Shown one piece after another: positions 27,392 to 36,572 of a stretch of 64,000 bases of DNA. The notes beneath the pieces are model-generated. The model had not been told where the DNA came from. It searched no databases and worked only from the letters and a program-made list of their open reading frames with translations. Source of the DNA: Caulobacter endophyticus (GTDB lineage: Bacteria; Pseudomonadota; Alphaproteobacteria; Caulobacterales; Caulobacteraceae); contig NZ_JARQWV010000005.1 of NCBI RefSeq assembly GCF_029543245.1, forward strand, positions 1 through 64,000. The letters are read 5' to 3'. Position 1 is the first letter of the stretch. Each line of letters opens with the position of its first letter. Position numbers and translations under genes: made by a program.

Positions 27392-27686
27392 CCCCCTCTC
27401 TCTTTGAGAGAGGGAGGGGCCCATGGCGAAGCCATGGGAGGGTGAGAGGTAACAAACTCACCGGACGGGGCGCGGCCCCCTAAACCACCCGTCGTCCCGG
27501 AAAGCCCGCAGGCTTAACCGGGACCCAGGGGCCGACGCAGTGCGGCGCCCCGTGGGTCCGACTCTACGGTTCGCTGCTGGCGGGATGACGATAGAGGAAC
27601 GGTCTGAGGTTTCCCGGCTAGCGGTGAAACCTCTCACCCTCCCACCGCTCGCGCGGCGGGCCCCTCCCTCTCTCAAAGAGAGAGGG
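27392..27686. repeat. Compound repeat cluster after phoB
   Basis: Outer inverted pair of the CCCTCTCTC / AGGGGCCC family (27392-27450 and 27630-27686) encloses an inner module CGTCCCGGAAAGCCCGCAGG with its partner. The same composite is at 3524-3853. The first hairpin CCCTCTCTCTTTGAGAGAGG lies 9 bp after the phoB stop and probably ends the pst operon message. It fills the 307-bp gap to the merR gene. Confidence 0.8.
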
Positions 27687-27691
27687 ATTTA

Positions 27692-28090
27692 TTACCGTCC
27701 CCGCAGCCGGCCGATGATTTCGCAGTCCGCCACCGTGTCGGCGCGGCAGTGGCCCAGCATGTCCTGCAGTTCGGCGCGCATGGCCGTCAGGTCGGCGATC
27801 TTGCGCTCGACCTCGGCAAGCTGGTCGCGGGCCAGGGCGTCGACCTCGCCGCAGGGACGGTCGGCGCCGTCGGCGAGATCCAGCAGGGCGCGGATGGCGT
27901 CGAGCCCGAACCCGAGATCGCGCGAGCGCTTGACGAAGGCCAGCCGCCGCTCGTGCGCCGCCTCGTAAGCGCGGTAGTTGCCTTCCGTGCGCGGCGGCTT
28001 GGGCAGCAGGCCCATGCGTTCGTAATAGCGGATGGTCTCGACCGGCACGCCGGTGCGGCGGGCGAGGTCCCCGATGGAAAGCGCAGGCAT
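27692..28090 (-). CDS. MerR-family heavy-metal regulator
   Basis: 132 residues. N-terminal MerR winged helix (LSIGDLARRTGVPVETIRYY), then dimerisation helix (about 80-115). Cys80, Cys115 and Cys123 match the spacing in Zn/Cd/Pb-type regulators (ZntR, CadR, PbrR). It is divergent from a cation efflux gene with a perfect operator between them (28095-28126), so it should sense metal and turn on that gene. The exact metal is not decided by sequence. Confidence 0.88.
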   Translation of the reverse strand: MPALSIGDLARRTGVPVETIRYYERMGLLPKPPRTEGNYRAYEAAHERRLAFVKRSRDLGFGLDAIRALLDLADGADRPCGEVDALARDQLAEVERKIADLTAMRAELQDMLGHCRADTVADCEIIGRLRGR

Positions 28091-28094
28091 GCTC

Positions 28095-28126
28095 TTGACC
28101 CTGTAGCGACTACAGGGTGCAGAGAT
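28095..28126. promoter_or_regulatory. MerR-type operator-promoter for the CDF gene
   Basis: A perfect dyad ACCCTGTAG-CGA-CTACAGGGT at 28098-28118 lies inside an unusually long 20-bp spacer between TTGACC (28095-28100) and a weak -10 (AGAGAT, 28121-28126). Over-long spacers with such a dyad are the hallmark of MerR-activated promoters, and this sequence is close to known Cd/Pb/Zn operators. It would drive the plus-strand efflux gene. Confidence 0.85.
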
Positions 28127-28150
28127 GGGGCCTTCTCGAAGGAGGTCCAG

Positions 28151-28819
28151 ATGTCCGGCTGCTGCGGCGACGATCTTTGCAAGCCTGAGAGCGCTCCGCC
28201 GGCAGGCCGCTGGCGCCTGGCGCTGTGGATCGCCCTGGTGGTGAACGGCGGGATGTTCCTGGTCGAGGGCAGCGCAGGCCTGTTGTCAGGCTCAGCGGCG
28301 CTGCAGGCCGACAGCCTCGATTTCCTGGGCGACGCGGCCAACTACGCCATCAGCCTGGGCGTGGCCGGCATGGCCCTGGCCTGGCGGGCGCGGGCGGCGA
28401 TGCTGAAGGGCGTGACCATGCTCGCCTTCGGGGCCTGGGTGTCGGCCACGACGCTGTGGGGCGTGTTCGAGGGGCGCACGCCCGAGGCCCCGGTGATGGG
28501 CGCCCTGGGCCTGGCCGCCCTGGTCGCCAATGTCGCCGTGGCGATCATGCTGTTCGGTTTCCGCACCGGCGACGCCAACATGCGCTCGGTATGGATCTGC
28601 TCGCGCAACGACGCCGTCGGCAACCTGGCGGTCATGCTGGCGGCGCTGGGGGTGTTCGGCACGAACTCACGCTGGCCCGACCTGCTGGTGGCCGCGATCA
28701 TGGCCGTCCTGGCCCTGCACGGCGGCTGGCAGATCGTCCGCCAGGCCACCGGCGAGCTGCGCCGGGCCAAGGCTCCGCCGGCGCCCGCGCGGTTCACGGT
28801 GGCGACGCGGAAGCGGTAG
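28151..28819 (+). CDS. Cation diffusion facilitator family transporter (short)
   Basis: 222 residues. Cys-rich N terminus MSGCCGDDLCKPE, then six membrane helices. Metal-site acidic residues are in DSLDFLGDAANY (TM2) and SRNDAVGNLAVM (TM5). There is almost no C-terminal cytoplasmic domain, unlike typical 300-residue members. GGAGG lies five bases before the ATG. Placed beyond a MerR operator, it likely exports Zn, Cd or Pb. A GTG/ATG further upstream would overlap merR and is rejected. Confidence 0.85.
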   Translation: MSGCCGDDLCKPESAPPAGRWRLALWIALVVNGGMFLVEGSAGLLSGSAALQADSLDFLGDAANYAISLGVAGMALAWRARAAMLKGVTMLAFGAWVSATTLWGVFEGRTPEAPVMGALGLAALVANVAVAIMLFGFRTGDANMRSVWICSRNDAVGNLAVMLAALGVFGTNSRWPDLLVAAIMAVLALHGGWQIVRQATGELRRAKAPPAPARFTVATRKR

Positions 28820-28850
28820 GGGCGGCTCGACTTCCCATTATCTCCGAGCA

Positions 28851-28945
28851 TCCCCGCGAAGGCGGGGATCCAAGCCGAGCTCGCAGCACGTTCACGGCCC
28901 CGCCACATCCTGAAATCCAGCTTGGATCCCCGCCTGCGCGGGGAA
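28851..28945. repeat. Paired inverted repeat, CCCCGCGAAGGCGGGG type
   Basis: Third copy: TCCCCGCGAAGGCGGGGATC on the left and GGATCCCCGCCTGCGCGGGG on the right, between the convergent CDF and isochorismatase genes. The two arms differ at one position in the loop. Confidence 0.85.
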
Positions 28946-28977
28946 GGACGGATTTGGTGCGGTGGCTTGAAGCCGAA

Positions 28978-29601
28978 CTACCCACCCGCCAGCGCCGCCG
29001 TCACCGCCTCGGCCGTCAGTATGGCGTGGGCGTAGGTCGGGGCGTTGATGGCGTGGGCCGCGTGCAGGGCCTCGTCGGTGAAGGCCGCCGTGGCGTCGGT
29101 GACCAGGGTGACGTGGTAGCCCAGCTCCGAGGCGAAGCGGCCGGTGCCCTCAATGCAGGTGTTGGCCACCAGGCCGATCAGGATCACGTGGGTGATCTCG
29201 CGCTGCTTGAGGCGATAGTCGAGGTCGGTGTTGGCGAAGCCGCTGGAGCCCCAGTGCTCGGTGACGATCACGTCGCCGGGCAGGGGCGCGAAGTCGGGAT
29301 GCCACTGGCCGCCCCAGCCGTCCTTCTCGAACACCATCGCCCGGGCGCTGCCTTGCAGATAGGGCGAGGGATGCTTCCAGCCGTCCAGGTCGCCCAGGGC
29401 GAAGCGGTGGTGGGGCACGATGAACACCGGCAGCCCGGCCGCCCGCGCCGCGGCCGTCACGGCCGCCAGCCGCCCATGCAGTCCCTCGGCCCCTTTCGTC
29501 GCCGCCACGCGTGGCCACAGCTTGCCGCCGTCGGCCAGGAAGTCGTTGTAGGGATCCACGAACAGCAGGGCGGTGCGCCCTTGGGGATAGGCTTCGGGCA
29601 T
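28978..29601 (-). CDS. Isochorismatase-like cysteine hydrolase
   Basis: 207 residues, isochorismatase/nicotinamidase fold. Asp16 in LLFVDPYNDF and Cys149 in GLVANTCIEGTG are the expected nucleophile system. The usual catalytic Lys preceding the SxF element is not evident: the segment reads VIVTEHWGSSGF, with His116 at that place. The substrate is unknown; the family hydrolyses amides, ureas or isochorismate. No clear operon partners. Confidence 0.85.
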   Translation of the reverse strand: MPEAYPQGRTALLFVDPYNDFLADGGKLWPRVAATKGAEGLHGRLAAVTAAARAAGLPVFIVPHHRFALGDLDGWKHPSPYLQGSARAMVFEKDGWGGQWHPDFAPLPGDVIVTEHWGSSGFANTDLDYRLKQREITHVILIGLVANTCIEGTGRFASELGYHVTLVTDATAAFTDEALHAAHAINAPTYAHAILTAEAVTAALAGG

Positions 29602-29685
29602 GGCGGCCTCCTGACGGCGTTCGGCCGCCAGGAGGCGCGCGATCGGCGCGGAAGGCTTGGACGATCCGGTCGCCCGATGGCCGGC

Positions 29686-31836
29686 CTAGACCCGAGCCGG
29701 CGCCGGCTCGATCGTCCAGACGTCGCCCTTGGCGTTGGTCGTCAGCCACTTGCCCCGGTCGCGCCGCCGGTCATGGGCCAGCCAGCCACGGACCGGATAG
29801 CGAGCGTTCTTCAGATAGATCCGGTCGCCATAGCGGAGCGGCTGGTCCGTGTGGTCCAGCTTTTGGATCACCCAGGTCTGCCGGCTGATCGCGTCGCCCC
29901 AGGCGTATTCCTTGTCGTAGTAGCAGTCCCAGCAGTCGCTCCAGGCGCCCAGCGCGTTGAGCGATCCGGCCCGGGACTCTCGTGTCACCAGCATGCCCCG
30001 CGCGCCGTGGGCGATGCGGGTCGGCGGGTCGGCCTCCCGGGCGACGAAGGACAGCAGGGCCTTCTCCTGGCCCAGCACCGGGAACAGGGCGGCGATCCCC
30101 AGGTCCACGGCCGCGTCCATCAGGTCGCCAGGCAGGAGCTTGCCGTCGCCGGCGACCTTCATGGCCGGCTGCAGCGGGGCCAGGTACTGGCCGCTCGAGT
30201 TGCGCAGGACGAAGGTCTGGCCATAGCCGACCGGCTCGCCGACCTTGCGGGCGACGTCCAGGAAGGCCAGGGCTCGTGCGTCGGTGCGCGGGCGATCGAG
30301 CGTCAATGCATCGGCGAAGCTGGGAGCGGCCTTGGTCCGCTCTCCGAACCGTTCGACCAGATCGGGACGGTCGATCGCCTCCAGGGTCGTGCGGATCACC
30401 GAGGTATGGTCGAACGGCGTCTCGGTGGGCGAGCGGAACACCGTGCCGCGCTGGACCCAGGGCGAGACCACGATGGTGGGGACGCGCGCGCCCAGCCGGT
30501 CGAACTGGAAGCCGTGCCGGTTCTGGTGCGGCGGATGTCGGCCGGGCGGCCAGGGCGGCTTGACGACGCCGGGCCGCAGGTCGGCGGTCTGGTGATCGAA
30601 CGATCCGACGAACTCGTCGAAGGTGATCAGCAGAAGGGTCTTCTTCCAGGCCTCTTCGTTGGCGATCAGGCTGGTGTAGACCTCCTTCACGAACTGCTCG
30701 CCGACCAGCACGCTGCCGGGCGGGTGGTAGTCGTCGCCGAGCGCGGTGAAGAGGTTCTTCAACGGCCCGGAGTCGGTGGTGCTGTGGGCGACCGACCAGG
30801 CGGGTTCGATGTAGCTGAACCTGGGCAGGGTTCCGGCGCGGGCCTGCTGGTGGAAGCTCGCCAGCTTCTGGAACCTGTCCTTGGCGCCGGGAATCCCGTC
30901 CTTGATGTGCGGGAACAGCCGCCATGTGTAGCAGGATTCCACATCCCCCGAAGACAGGCTGGTGAGGTAGGGAATGTGGGGCCTGAGCAGATTGAGGGCG
31001 ATCCGGGCCGCACGATGGCCAGGCAGGGGCAGCGCCCCCAGCACCTTCAGGATCGTGTCCAGATTGGCGAGCAGCGGGGCGATCTTCGGCGGCAGATAGC
31101 CGGTCTGGTAGAACACCGTCCAGTCGACGCCGGCCTCGTGCAGCGCGTTGAAGATGGTGGGGGCTTCGACGCGATCGTCGCCGATGGCCATTTTCAGGAT
31201 CTTCTCCACGGCCTTGGCCTCGGGCGAGGTTTCCAGGTCGCCGTTGTCGGTCATGCCGTTGGAGGTGCCGCACATCAGGAAGGCGCGGTTCGGATTGGTC
31301 TGGGACGGGACGGAGGCGTGCCAGGCGTCGCTCACGGCGTAGTGGCGGGCCAGCTGGTTCAGCACGGGGGCCTGCGCGGGCGTATAGCTCTCCATGATCG
31401 TGGCGCTCTGCGCCTGCATGCGCGCGCGCAGCTTGAGGATTTCGCCCGGCGGGACGCCGATGAGCGAGATAAGCTGCGGGCCGACGATGTCGGCGAAATC
31501 CGCCAGCACGCCCTTCATGTCGGGCTCTTGGCCGACCTTGGCGCCTGGCCCGTAGAACTGCCGCAGGACGTGGTCGAAGTCCTCGCCGGGGGCGAAGGTG
31601 GGGACCGTGAAGCCGCTCGCCCCGCGCTTGGGCCTGGCCTGGAAGCGGCCGATCAGCTGGGCGGCGTTGACGAACTTGCCCAGGTCGACGTCCTGCAGCC
31701 CGCGATAGCGCCTGTCGGTCGTCGCCGGCACGAAATGCTCGGGGTCCTCGTGCTCGTAGAGCCAGCCCAGCATGCTGTCGAACGAGCGGTTCTCCAGCAT
31801 CAGCACGACGACGTGTTCGATATTCTCCATGGACAT
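29686..31836 (-). CDS. Phospholipase C / acid phosphatase-like phosphoesterase with extra C-terminal domain
   Basis: 716 residues, starting at MSMENIEHV, where GAGGGGGG is the ribosome binding site. The N-terminal PF04185-type domain begins VVVLMLENRSFDSMLGWL; further hallmarks are NPNRAFLMCGTSNG, IEPAW, LLITFDEFVGSFDHQ, GARVPTIVVSPW and DHTSVIRTTLE. Residues about 560-716 form an unassigned domain with repeating GQTFVLRNSSGQYLAP and GDRIYLKNARYPVRGW units. No signal peptide is seen, which is unusual for this enzyme family. It probably cleaves phosphate esters. Confidence 0.85.
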   Translation of the reverse strand: MSMENIEHVVVLMLENRSFDSMLGWLYEHEDPEHFVPATTDRRYRGLQDVDLGKFVNAAQLIGRFQARPKRGASGFTVPTFAPGEDFDHVLRQFYGPGAKVGQEPDMKGVLADFADIVGPQLISLIGVPPGEILKLRARMQAQSATIMESYTPAQAPVLNQLARHYAVSDAWHASVPSQTNPNRAFLMCGTSNGMTDNGDLETSPEAKAVEKILKMAIGDDRVEAPTIFNALHEAGVDWTVFYQTGYLPPKIAPLLANLDTILKVLGALPLPGHRAARIALNLLRPHIPYLTSLSSGDVESCYTWRLFPHIKDGIPGAKDRFQKLASFHQQARAGTLPRFSYIEPAWSVAHSTTDSGPLKNLFTALGDDYHPPGSVLVGEQFVKEVYTSLIANEEAWKKTLLLITFDEFVGSFDHQTADLRPGVVKPPWPPGRHPPHQNRHGFQFDRLGARVPTIVVSPWVQRGTVFRSPTETPFDHTSVIRTTLEAIDRPDLVERFGERTKAAPSFADALTLDRPRTDARALAFLDVARKVGEPVGYGQTFVLRNSSGQYLAPLQPAMKVAGDGKLLPGDLMDAAVDLGIAALFPVLGQEKALLSFVAREADPPTRIAHGARGMLVTRESRAGSLNALGAWSDCWDCYYDKEYAWGDAISRQTWVIQKLDHTDQPLRYGDRIYLKNARYPVRGWLAHDRRRDRGKWLTTNAKGDVWTIEPAPARV

Positions 31837-31943
31837 GGCGGCCCCCCTCACTGGTCACGGTGACGAGGGATCGGCTACGGCGGCCGCGCCGGGCGCGTAT
31901 GTGCCTATCTACACAGCTGAAGGTTGCCGTCCGGCGGCGCCCG

Positions 31944-33563
31944 TCAGCCGGGCTCGGCGGCCAGTTCGCAGGCTTCGGCTATGGCGTCGAACAGGGCCGA
32001 GACGGTGATCGGCTTGGCCAGGTGCAGGTCGGCGCCGGCCGAAAGGCACGCCTCCACCTGATGGGGCATGGCGTTGGCGGTCAGCGAGATGATCGGGATG
32101 CGCGGCCGGCCGGCGGCGCGTTCGCGCTGGCGGATCTCCTGGATCGCCGTCAGGCCGTCCATCACCGGCATCTGGGTGTCCATAAGCACGAGGTCGAAGT
32201 CCTGCTCCTGGTAGGCCCGCAGCGCCGCTTCGCCGTCGCCGGTGACGACCACGTCGGCGACGCCGTCGAGCATCAGCTCGACCACCCGCTGGTTGGTCGG
32301 GTGGTCTTCGGCCAGCAGCACCCGCAGGCGCTCGGGCATGGCGGCCTTGGGCGCGCGACGGGCCGTGGCGGGCGCCTCGGGGGCGGCGGCCGCCAGGCGA
32401 GTGGTCAGGGTGAAGCGGGCGCCCTCGCCGGGCGTAGAGACGCAGGTGATGTCGCCGCCCATCAGCTTGGCGAAGCGCAGGGCGATCGACAGCCCCAGGC
32501 CCGAGCCGCCGAACCGCCGGGTGATCGAGCCGTCGCCCTGCACGAAGCGCTCGAACAGGCTGGCCTGCACCTCGGGGGTGAAGCCCTCGCCGGTGTCCTC
32601 GACGGTCACCGTCAGCAGCACGTCCTGGCCGTCCGCCTCGGTACGGGCGTGGACGGCGACCGAGCCTTCGCTGGTGAACTTCACCGCGTTGCTGATCAGG
32701 TTGTTGACGATCTGGCCGAACTTCAGCGCGTCGCCGGTCACGCGATCATGGAAGCCGTCGTCGAAATCGAGGCCGAAGGTCAGGCCCTTCTGATGAGCCA
32801 GGCCTTCGAAGGTGGCGGCCGAGGCGGTCAGGGCGGCGCGCAGGTCGAAGGGCGCGGCCTCCAGCTCGACCTCGCCGGCCTCGACCTTGGCCAGGTCTAG
32901 AATATCGCTGAGCAGGGCGTTCAGCGTGCGGCCCGAGGTCAGGATTGCGTCCATCATCTCGCGCTGGCGCGGGGTCAGCTCGGTCTGGGCCAGCACCTGG
33001 GCCATGCCCAGCACGCCGTTCAGGGGCGTGCGGATCTCGTGGCTCATATTGGCCAGGAACTCGGACTTGGCGATGCTGGCGGCGCGGGAACGCTCCAGCG
33101 CGGCCTCCAGTGCGATGGCCGATTTCTTCCGCTCGGTGATGTCCTCGCTGATGATCAGCAGCAGCTTCTCGTCGCCGTCGCCGGGAATGGCGATCTTCTT
33201 GGTCTGCAGCCAGCGGTCGCCGTTGTGAGGGGTCTTCAGGGGCTCCTCGTCGATCACCCACAGGCGGTCGCTGGCCAGGACCTTGGCGTCCATCTCGGCG
33301 AAGAAGGCGGCCTGCTCGGGTGGGAAGAAGTCGGCGTCGCAGCGACCGATCAGGTCCTCTCGCGGCACGCCCAGCAGCTCCTCGCCGGTGCGGTTGACCA
33401 GCACGAAGCGGCCGTCGCGGCCGTTCTTGACCACCAGCATGGCCGGTACGCTCTCGACCACGGCGTCGAGGAAGGCCCAGGAGTGCAGGGCCTTGGCCGG
33501 ATGGGAAGCGGCGTCCGTCGCGGCCGCCGGGGCGCGCGGAAGGTGATGGTCGTCCTTGGCCAT
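31944..33563 (-). CDS. Hybrid histidine kinase (PAS-HisKA-ATPase-receiver)
   Basis: 539 residues with no membrane helix, so cytoplasmic. PAS domain (about 28-145, [20 protein letters not shown]), HisKA with His175 ([20 protein letters not shown]), ATPase ([38 protein letters not shown]), and a C-terminal receiver with Asp462 ([13 protein letters not shown]) and Lys in LAKPIT. No dedicated output partner is adjacent. The input signal is unknown. Confidence 0.92.
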   Translation of the reverse strand: MAKDDHHLPRAPAAATDAASHPAKALHSWAFLDAVVESVPAMLVVKNGRDGRFVLVNRTGEELLGVPREDLIGRCDADFFPPEQAAFFAEMDAKVLASDRLWVIDEEPLKTPHNGDRWLQTKKIAIPGDGDEKLLLIISEDITERKKSAIALEAALERSRAASIAKSEFLANMSHEIRTPLNGVLGMAQVLAQTELTPRQREMMDAILTSGRTLNALLSDILDLAKVEAGEVELEAAPFDLRAALTASAATFEGLAHQKGLTFGLDFDDGFHDRVTGDALKFGQIVNNLISNAVKFTSEGSVAVHARTEADGQDVLLTVTVEDTGEGFTPEVQASLFERFVQGDGSITRRFGGSGLGLSIALRFAKLMGGDITCVSTPGEGARFTLTTRLAAAAPEAPATARRAPKAAMPERLRVLLAEDHPTNQRVVELMLDGVADVVVTGDGEAALRAYQEQDFDLVLMDTQMPVMDGLTAIQEIRQRERAAGRPRIPIISLTANAMPHQVEACLSAGADLHLAKPITVSALFDAIAEACELAAEPG

Positions 33564-33739
33564 GTGTCTTTAAGATAGCCCCGTGGAGCACGTCCTGCCC
33601 TGGATGTGCGAATTTGCACGTGAAGAAGCCCGCGCGCGGGGCGGCTGGCAATCGGGCCAAGCGTCGCAGGATGGGTGATGGACGATCAGACGCAGCGGAT
33701 GCTTGACCCGCGCCCCAGCCCGCGCGACATCCCCGGCTC

Positions 33740-35023
33740 ATGGAAAAGCTGACCATCCTCCTCGTCGGGTCCGGCGGGCGCGAGCACGCCCTGGCCTGGA
33801 AGATCGCGCAATCGCCGCTGTGCGGCCGCCTCGTCGCCGCTCCGGGCAATCCCGGCATCGCGCCCGTGGCCGAGCTGAAGCCCGTGAAGGCCACAGACGC
33901 CGACGGCCTGGTCGCCCTGGCCCAGGAGATCGGCGCCGACCTGGTGGTGGTCGGTCCGGAGTCGGCGCTCGAAGTGGGTCTCGCCGACAAGCTCGCCGAG
34001 ATCGGCATTCCCTGTTTCGGCGGCAGCCAGCGCGCCGCCCAGCTGGAGACCTCCAAGGCCTTCACCAAGGACTTCTGCAAGCGCCACGACCTGCCGACCG
34101 CCGCCTACGGCGTGTTCGAGGACGCGGCTTCCGCTGGTGAGTTCCTCGACACCCTGGAAGCGCCGTTCGTGATCAAGGCCGACGGCCTGGCCGCCGGCAA
34201 GGGCGTGGTCATCGCTCCCGACCGGGCCGCCGCCGACGCCGCGGTGGTCGACATGCTGGGCGGCCGGTTCGGCTCGGCCGGGGCCCGGGTGGTCATCGAA
34301 GAGTTCATGCACGGCGAGGAGGCCTCGCTGTTCGCGGTGTGCGACGGCAAGACCGCCGTGCTGTTCGGCGCGGCCCAGGACCACAAGCGCGCCTATGACG
34401 GCGACGAAGGCCCCAACACCGGCGGCATGGGCACCTACTCGCCGCCGCCCGTGCTGACGCAGGCCCTGATCGAGCAGGCCTGGCGCGAGCTGATCGTGCC
34501 GACCGTCGAGGGCATGGCCGCCGAGGGCAACCCGTATGTGGGCGTGCTCTATGCCGGCCTGATGCTCACCGCCACGGGCCCCAAGCTCGTGGAATACAAC
34601 GCCCGCTTCGGCGACCCTGAATGCCAGGTGCTGATGCTGCGCCTGGAAAGCGACATCGTCCCGACCCTGCTGGCGGCCGCCAAGGGTGAGCTGGCCAGCG
34701 CCGAGCCGCCCAAGTGGCGCGACGAGGCGGCGATCTGCGTGGTGCTGGCCGCCGAGGGCTACCCCGACGCCCCCAAGACCGGCGGGCTGATCCAGGGCGC
34801 CGAGGCCGACTACGGCCATGAGGCCGAGATCTTCCACGCCGGCACGACCCGCGATGCCGAGGGCCGTCTGGTGGCGTCCGGCGGCCGGGTGCTCAACGTC
34901 TGCGCCCTGGGCGCGACCCTGCACGAGGCCCGCGACGTGGCCTATGCCGCCCTGGGCACGGTGTCGCTGGAGGGCGGCTTCTATCGCAGCGACATCGGCT
35001 GGCGGGCGCTCAGCCAGCATTGA
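33740..35023 (+). CDS. purD: Phosphoribosylamine-glycine ligase
   Basis: 427 residues. ATP-grasp enzyme of purine synthesis that joins glycine to phosphoribosylamine. Motifs: LLVGSGGREHALAWK at the N terminus, PFVIKADGLAAGKGVV, EEASLFAVCDG, NTGGMGTYSPPPVL and YNARFGDPECQVLMLRL. Divergent from the hybrid kinase, with 176 bp between starts. Confidence 0.97.
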   Translation: MEKLTILLVGSGGREHALAWKIAQSPLCGRLVAAPGNPGIAPVAELKPVKATDADGLVALAQEIGADLVVVGPESALEVGLADKLAEIGIPCFGGSQRAAQLETSKAFTKDFCKRHDLPTAAYGVFEDAASAGEFLDTLEAPFVIKADGLAAGKGVVIAPDRAAADAAVVDMLGGRFGSAGARVVIEEFMHGEEASLFAVCDGKTAVLFGAAQDHKRAYDGDEGPNTGGMGTYSPPPVLTQALIEQAWRELIVPTVEGMAAEGNPYVGVLYAGLMLTATGPKLVEYNARFGDPECQVLMLRLESDIVPTLLAAAKGELASAEPPKWRDEAAICVVLAAEGYPDAPKTGGLIQGAEADYGHEAEIFHAGTTRDAEGRLVASGGRVLNVCALGATLHEARDVAYAALGTVSLEGGFYRSDIGWRALSQH

Positions 35024-35031
35024 TTGTGAAC

Positions 35032-35167
35032 CCCCTCTCCCCTTGCGGGAGAGGGTGGCCTCACGGAGTGAGGTCGGGTGAGGGGTCTCTCAAACCTCTC
35101 CCGACAGGCCTTTCGACCCCTCATCCGTCGGCCTTCGGCCGCCACCTTCTCCCGCAAGGGGAGAAGG
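35032..35167. repeat. Paired inverted repeat, CTCTCCCCTTGCGGGAGAG type
   Basis: Left arm: CCCTCTCCCCTTGCGGGAGA, GGGTGGCCTC, GAGGTCGGGTGAGGGGTCTC. Right arm: TTTCGACCCCTCATCCGTCG, GCCTTCGGCC, then the CTTCTCCCGCAAGGGGAGAA hairpin. First of six copies; begins 9 bp after the purD stop. Confidence 0.9.
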
Positions 35168-35229
35168 ACTTGCGTGTCCGTCCCCACCCTCTAAACTCCC
35201 ATTCAAACAAACGTTGGGAGTGAAGCGCC

Positions 35230-36303
35230 GTGGCCGAGCCGTCCGCTCAGGAGCTGAATTCGGGCACCAAGCCGGTCGATCCGCGCCATGCGATCGACGA
35301 GGCCGCCCTGGCCGCCTGGCTGGAGGCGAACGTCGAGGGCTATGCCGGCCCGCTGGAGGTGCGCCAGTTCAAGGGCGGGCAGAGCAATCCCACCTACCAG
35401 CTGGTGACGCCGGCCAAGCGCTACGTCCTGCGCCGCAAGCCGCCCGGCAAGCTCCTGCCCAGCGCCCACGCCGTCGACCGCGAGTTCAAGGTGATCTCGG
35501 GCCTGCATCAGGCCAGCTTCCCGGTCGCCCGGCCCTACGCCCTGTGCATGGACGAGGGCGTGATCGGCACGATCTTCTACGTGATGGACAACGTCGAGGG
35601 CCGCATTCTGTGGGACGGCACGCTGCCGGACTACCAGCCGGCCGAGCGGCGGGCGATCTACGAGGCTCAGATCGACACCCTGGCGGCGCTGCACAATGTC
35701 GACTACGCCGCCGTGGGCCTGGCCGACTACGGCAAGCCCGGCAACTACTTCACCCGCCAGATCGACCGCTGGACCAAGCAGTACCGCGCCAGCGAGACGA
35801 CCAAGATCGACGAGATGGACCGGCTGATCGACTGGCTGCCGGCCAGCGCGCCCGCCGACGACCAGACCTCGATCGTCCACGGCGACTACCGCCTCGACAA
35901 CATGATCCTGCATCCTGCCGAGCCGCGCGTGATCGCGGTGCTGGACTGGGAGCTGTCGACCCTGGGCAATCCGCTGGCCGACTTCACCTACTTCCTGATG
36001 AACTGGGTGATGCCGTCCGACCAGCGCGGGGGCCTGGCCGAGATCACCGACCTGACCGCCTACGGAATCCCCACCATCGAGGAGGCCGTGGCCCGCTATT
36101 GCGCCGCGACGGGGCGCCAGGGCCTGCCGCAGCTGGACTGGTACTTCAGCTACAATCTCTTCCGCCTGGCCGGCATCTGCCAGGGCATCGTCGGTCGGGT
36201 GCGCGACGGCACCGCCGCCAGCGCCCATGCGCAGCTGATGGAGGCCCGGGTGCCGGTGCTGGCGAAGGGGGCGTGGGCCTTCGCGCAGAAGGCGGGGGCT
36301 TAG
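35230..36303 (+). CDS. APH-type phosphotransferase family protein
   Basis: 357 residues with a GTG start after GGGAG. Aminoglycoside-phosphotransferase-like fold of the type linked to acyl-CoA dehydrogenases (ACAD10/11 N-terminal domain): KGGQSNPTYQLVTP (nucleotide loop), VLRRKPPGKLLPSAHAVDRE, VHGDYRLDNMILHP (catalytic Asp) and LDWELSTLGNPLADFTY. Members phosphorylate 4-hydroxy acyl-CoAs or are uncharacterised. No acyl-CoA dehydrogenase is adjacent, so the role is inference. Confidence 0.88.
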   Translation: MAEPSAQELNSGTKPVDPRHAIDEAALAAWLEANVEGYAGPLEVRQFKGGQSNPTYQLVTPAKRYVLRRKPPGKLLPSAHAVDREFKVISGLHQASFPVARPYALCMDEGVIGTIFYVMDNVEGRILWDGTLPDYQPAERRAIYEAQIDTLAALHNVDYAAVGLADYGKPGNYFTRQIDRWTKQYRASETTKIDEMDRLIDWLPASAPADDQTSIVHGDYRLDNMILHPAEPRVIAVLDWELSTLGNPLADFTYFLMNWVMPSDQRGGLAEITDLTAYGIPTIEEAVARYCAATGRQGLPQLDWYFSYNLFRLAGICQGIVGRVRDGTAASAHAQLMEARVPVLAKGAWAFAQKAGA

Positions 36304-36326
36304 TTCTCGCGACCTAAACACTCGCC

Positions 36327-36435
36327 TTCCTGGGCCTTGTGCCCAGGATCCATGGTTCAACCTGCTCAGACCTTTCAAGCTTGGCCTGGATCTGAGCTGA
36401 GGCCGGCATGGGCCCTCGCCACAAGGGCGAGGGAG
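36327..36435. repeat. Hairpin-rich intergenic segment
   Basis: Has CCTGGGCCTTGTGCCCAGG near 36330-36348 and CCCTCGCCACAAGGGCGAGGG near 36414-36434. The two elements resemble half-repeats of the other intergenic families but I see no second copy. No gene in the 269-bp gap. Confidence 0.5.
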
Positions 36436-36572
36436 GCGGTGATTTTGGGCGCACTCCGTCACGCGCGCCTGCCTTTGTCGAAAGAAAATGGCGTGACAGC
36501 CTCGCCCTGACCCCGCCATCCTGCCGCAAACGCCCCTGGGGAGGGGCGAGATCGTTCAGAGGGGCTCTCTTC

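Noticed and set aside
28225-31863. 1212-codon open frame on the plus strand
   Set aside because: Runs out of the CDF gene and antisense through the phosphoesterase; the clear motifs are on the other frames and strand.
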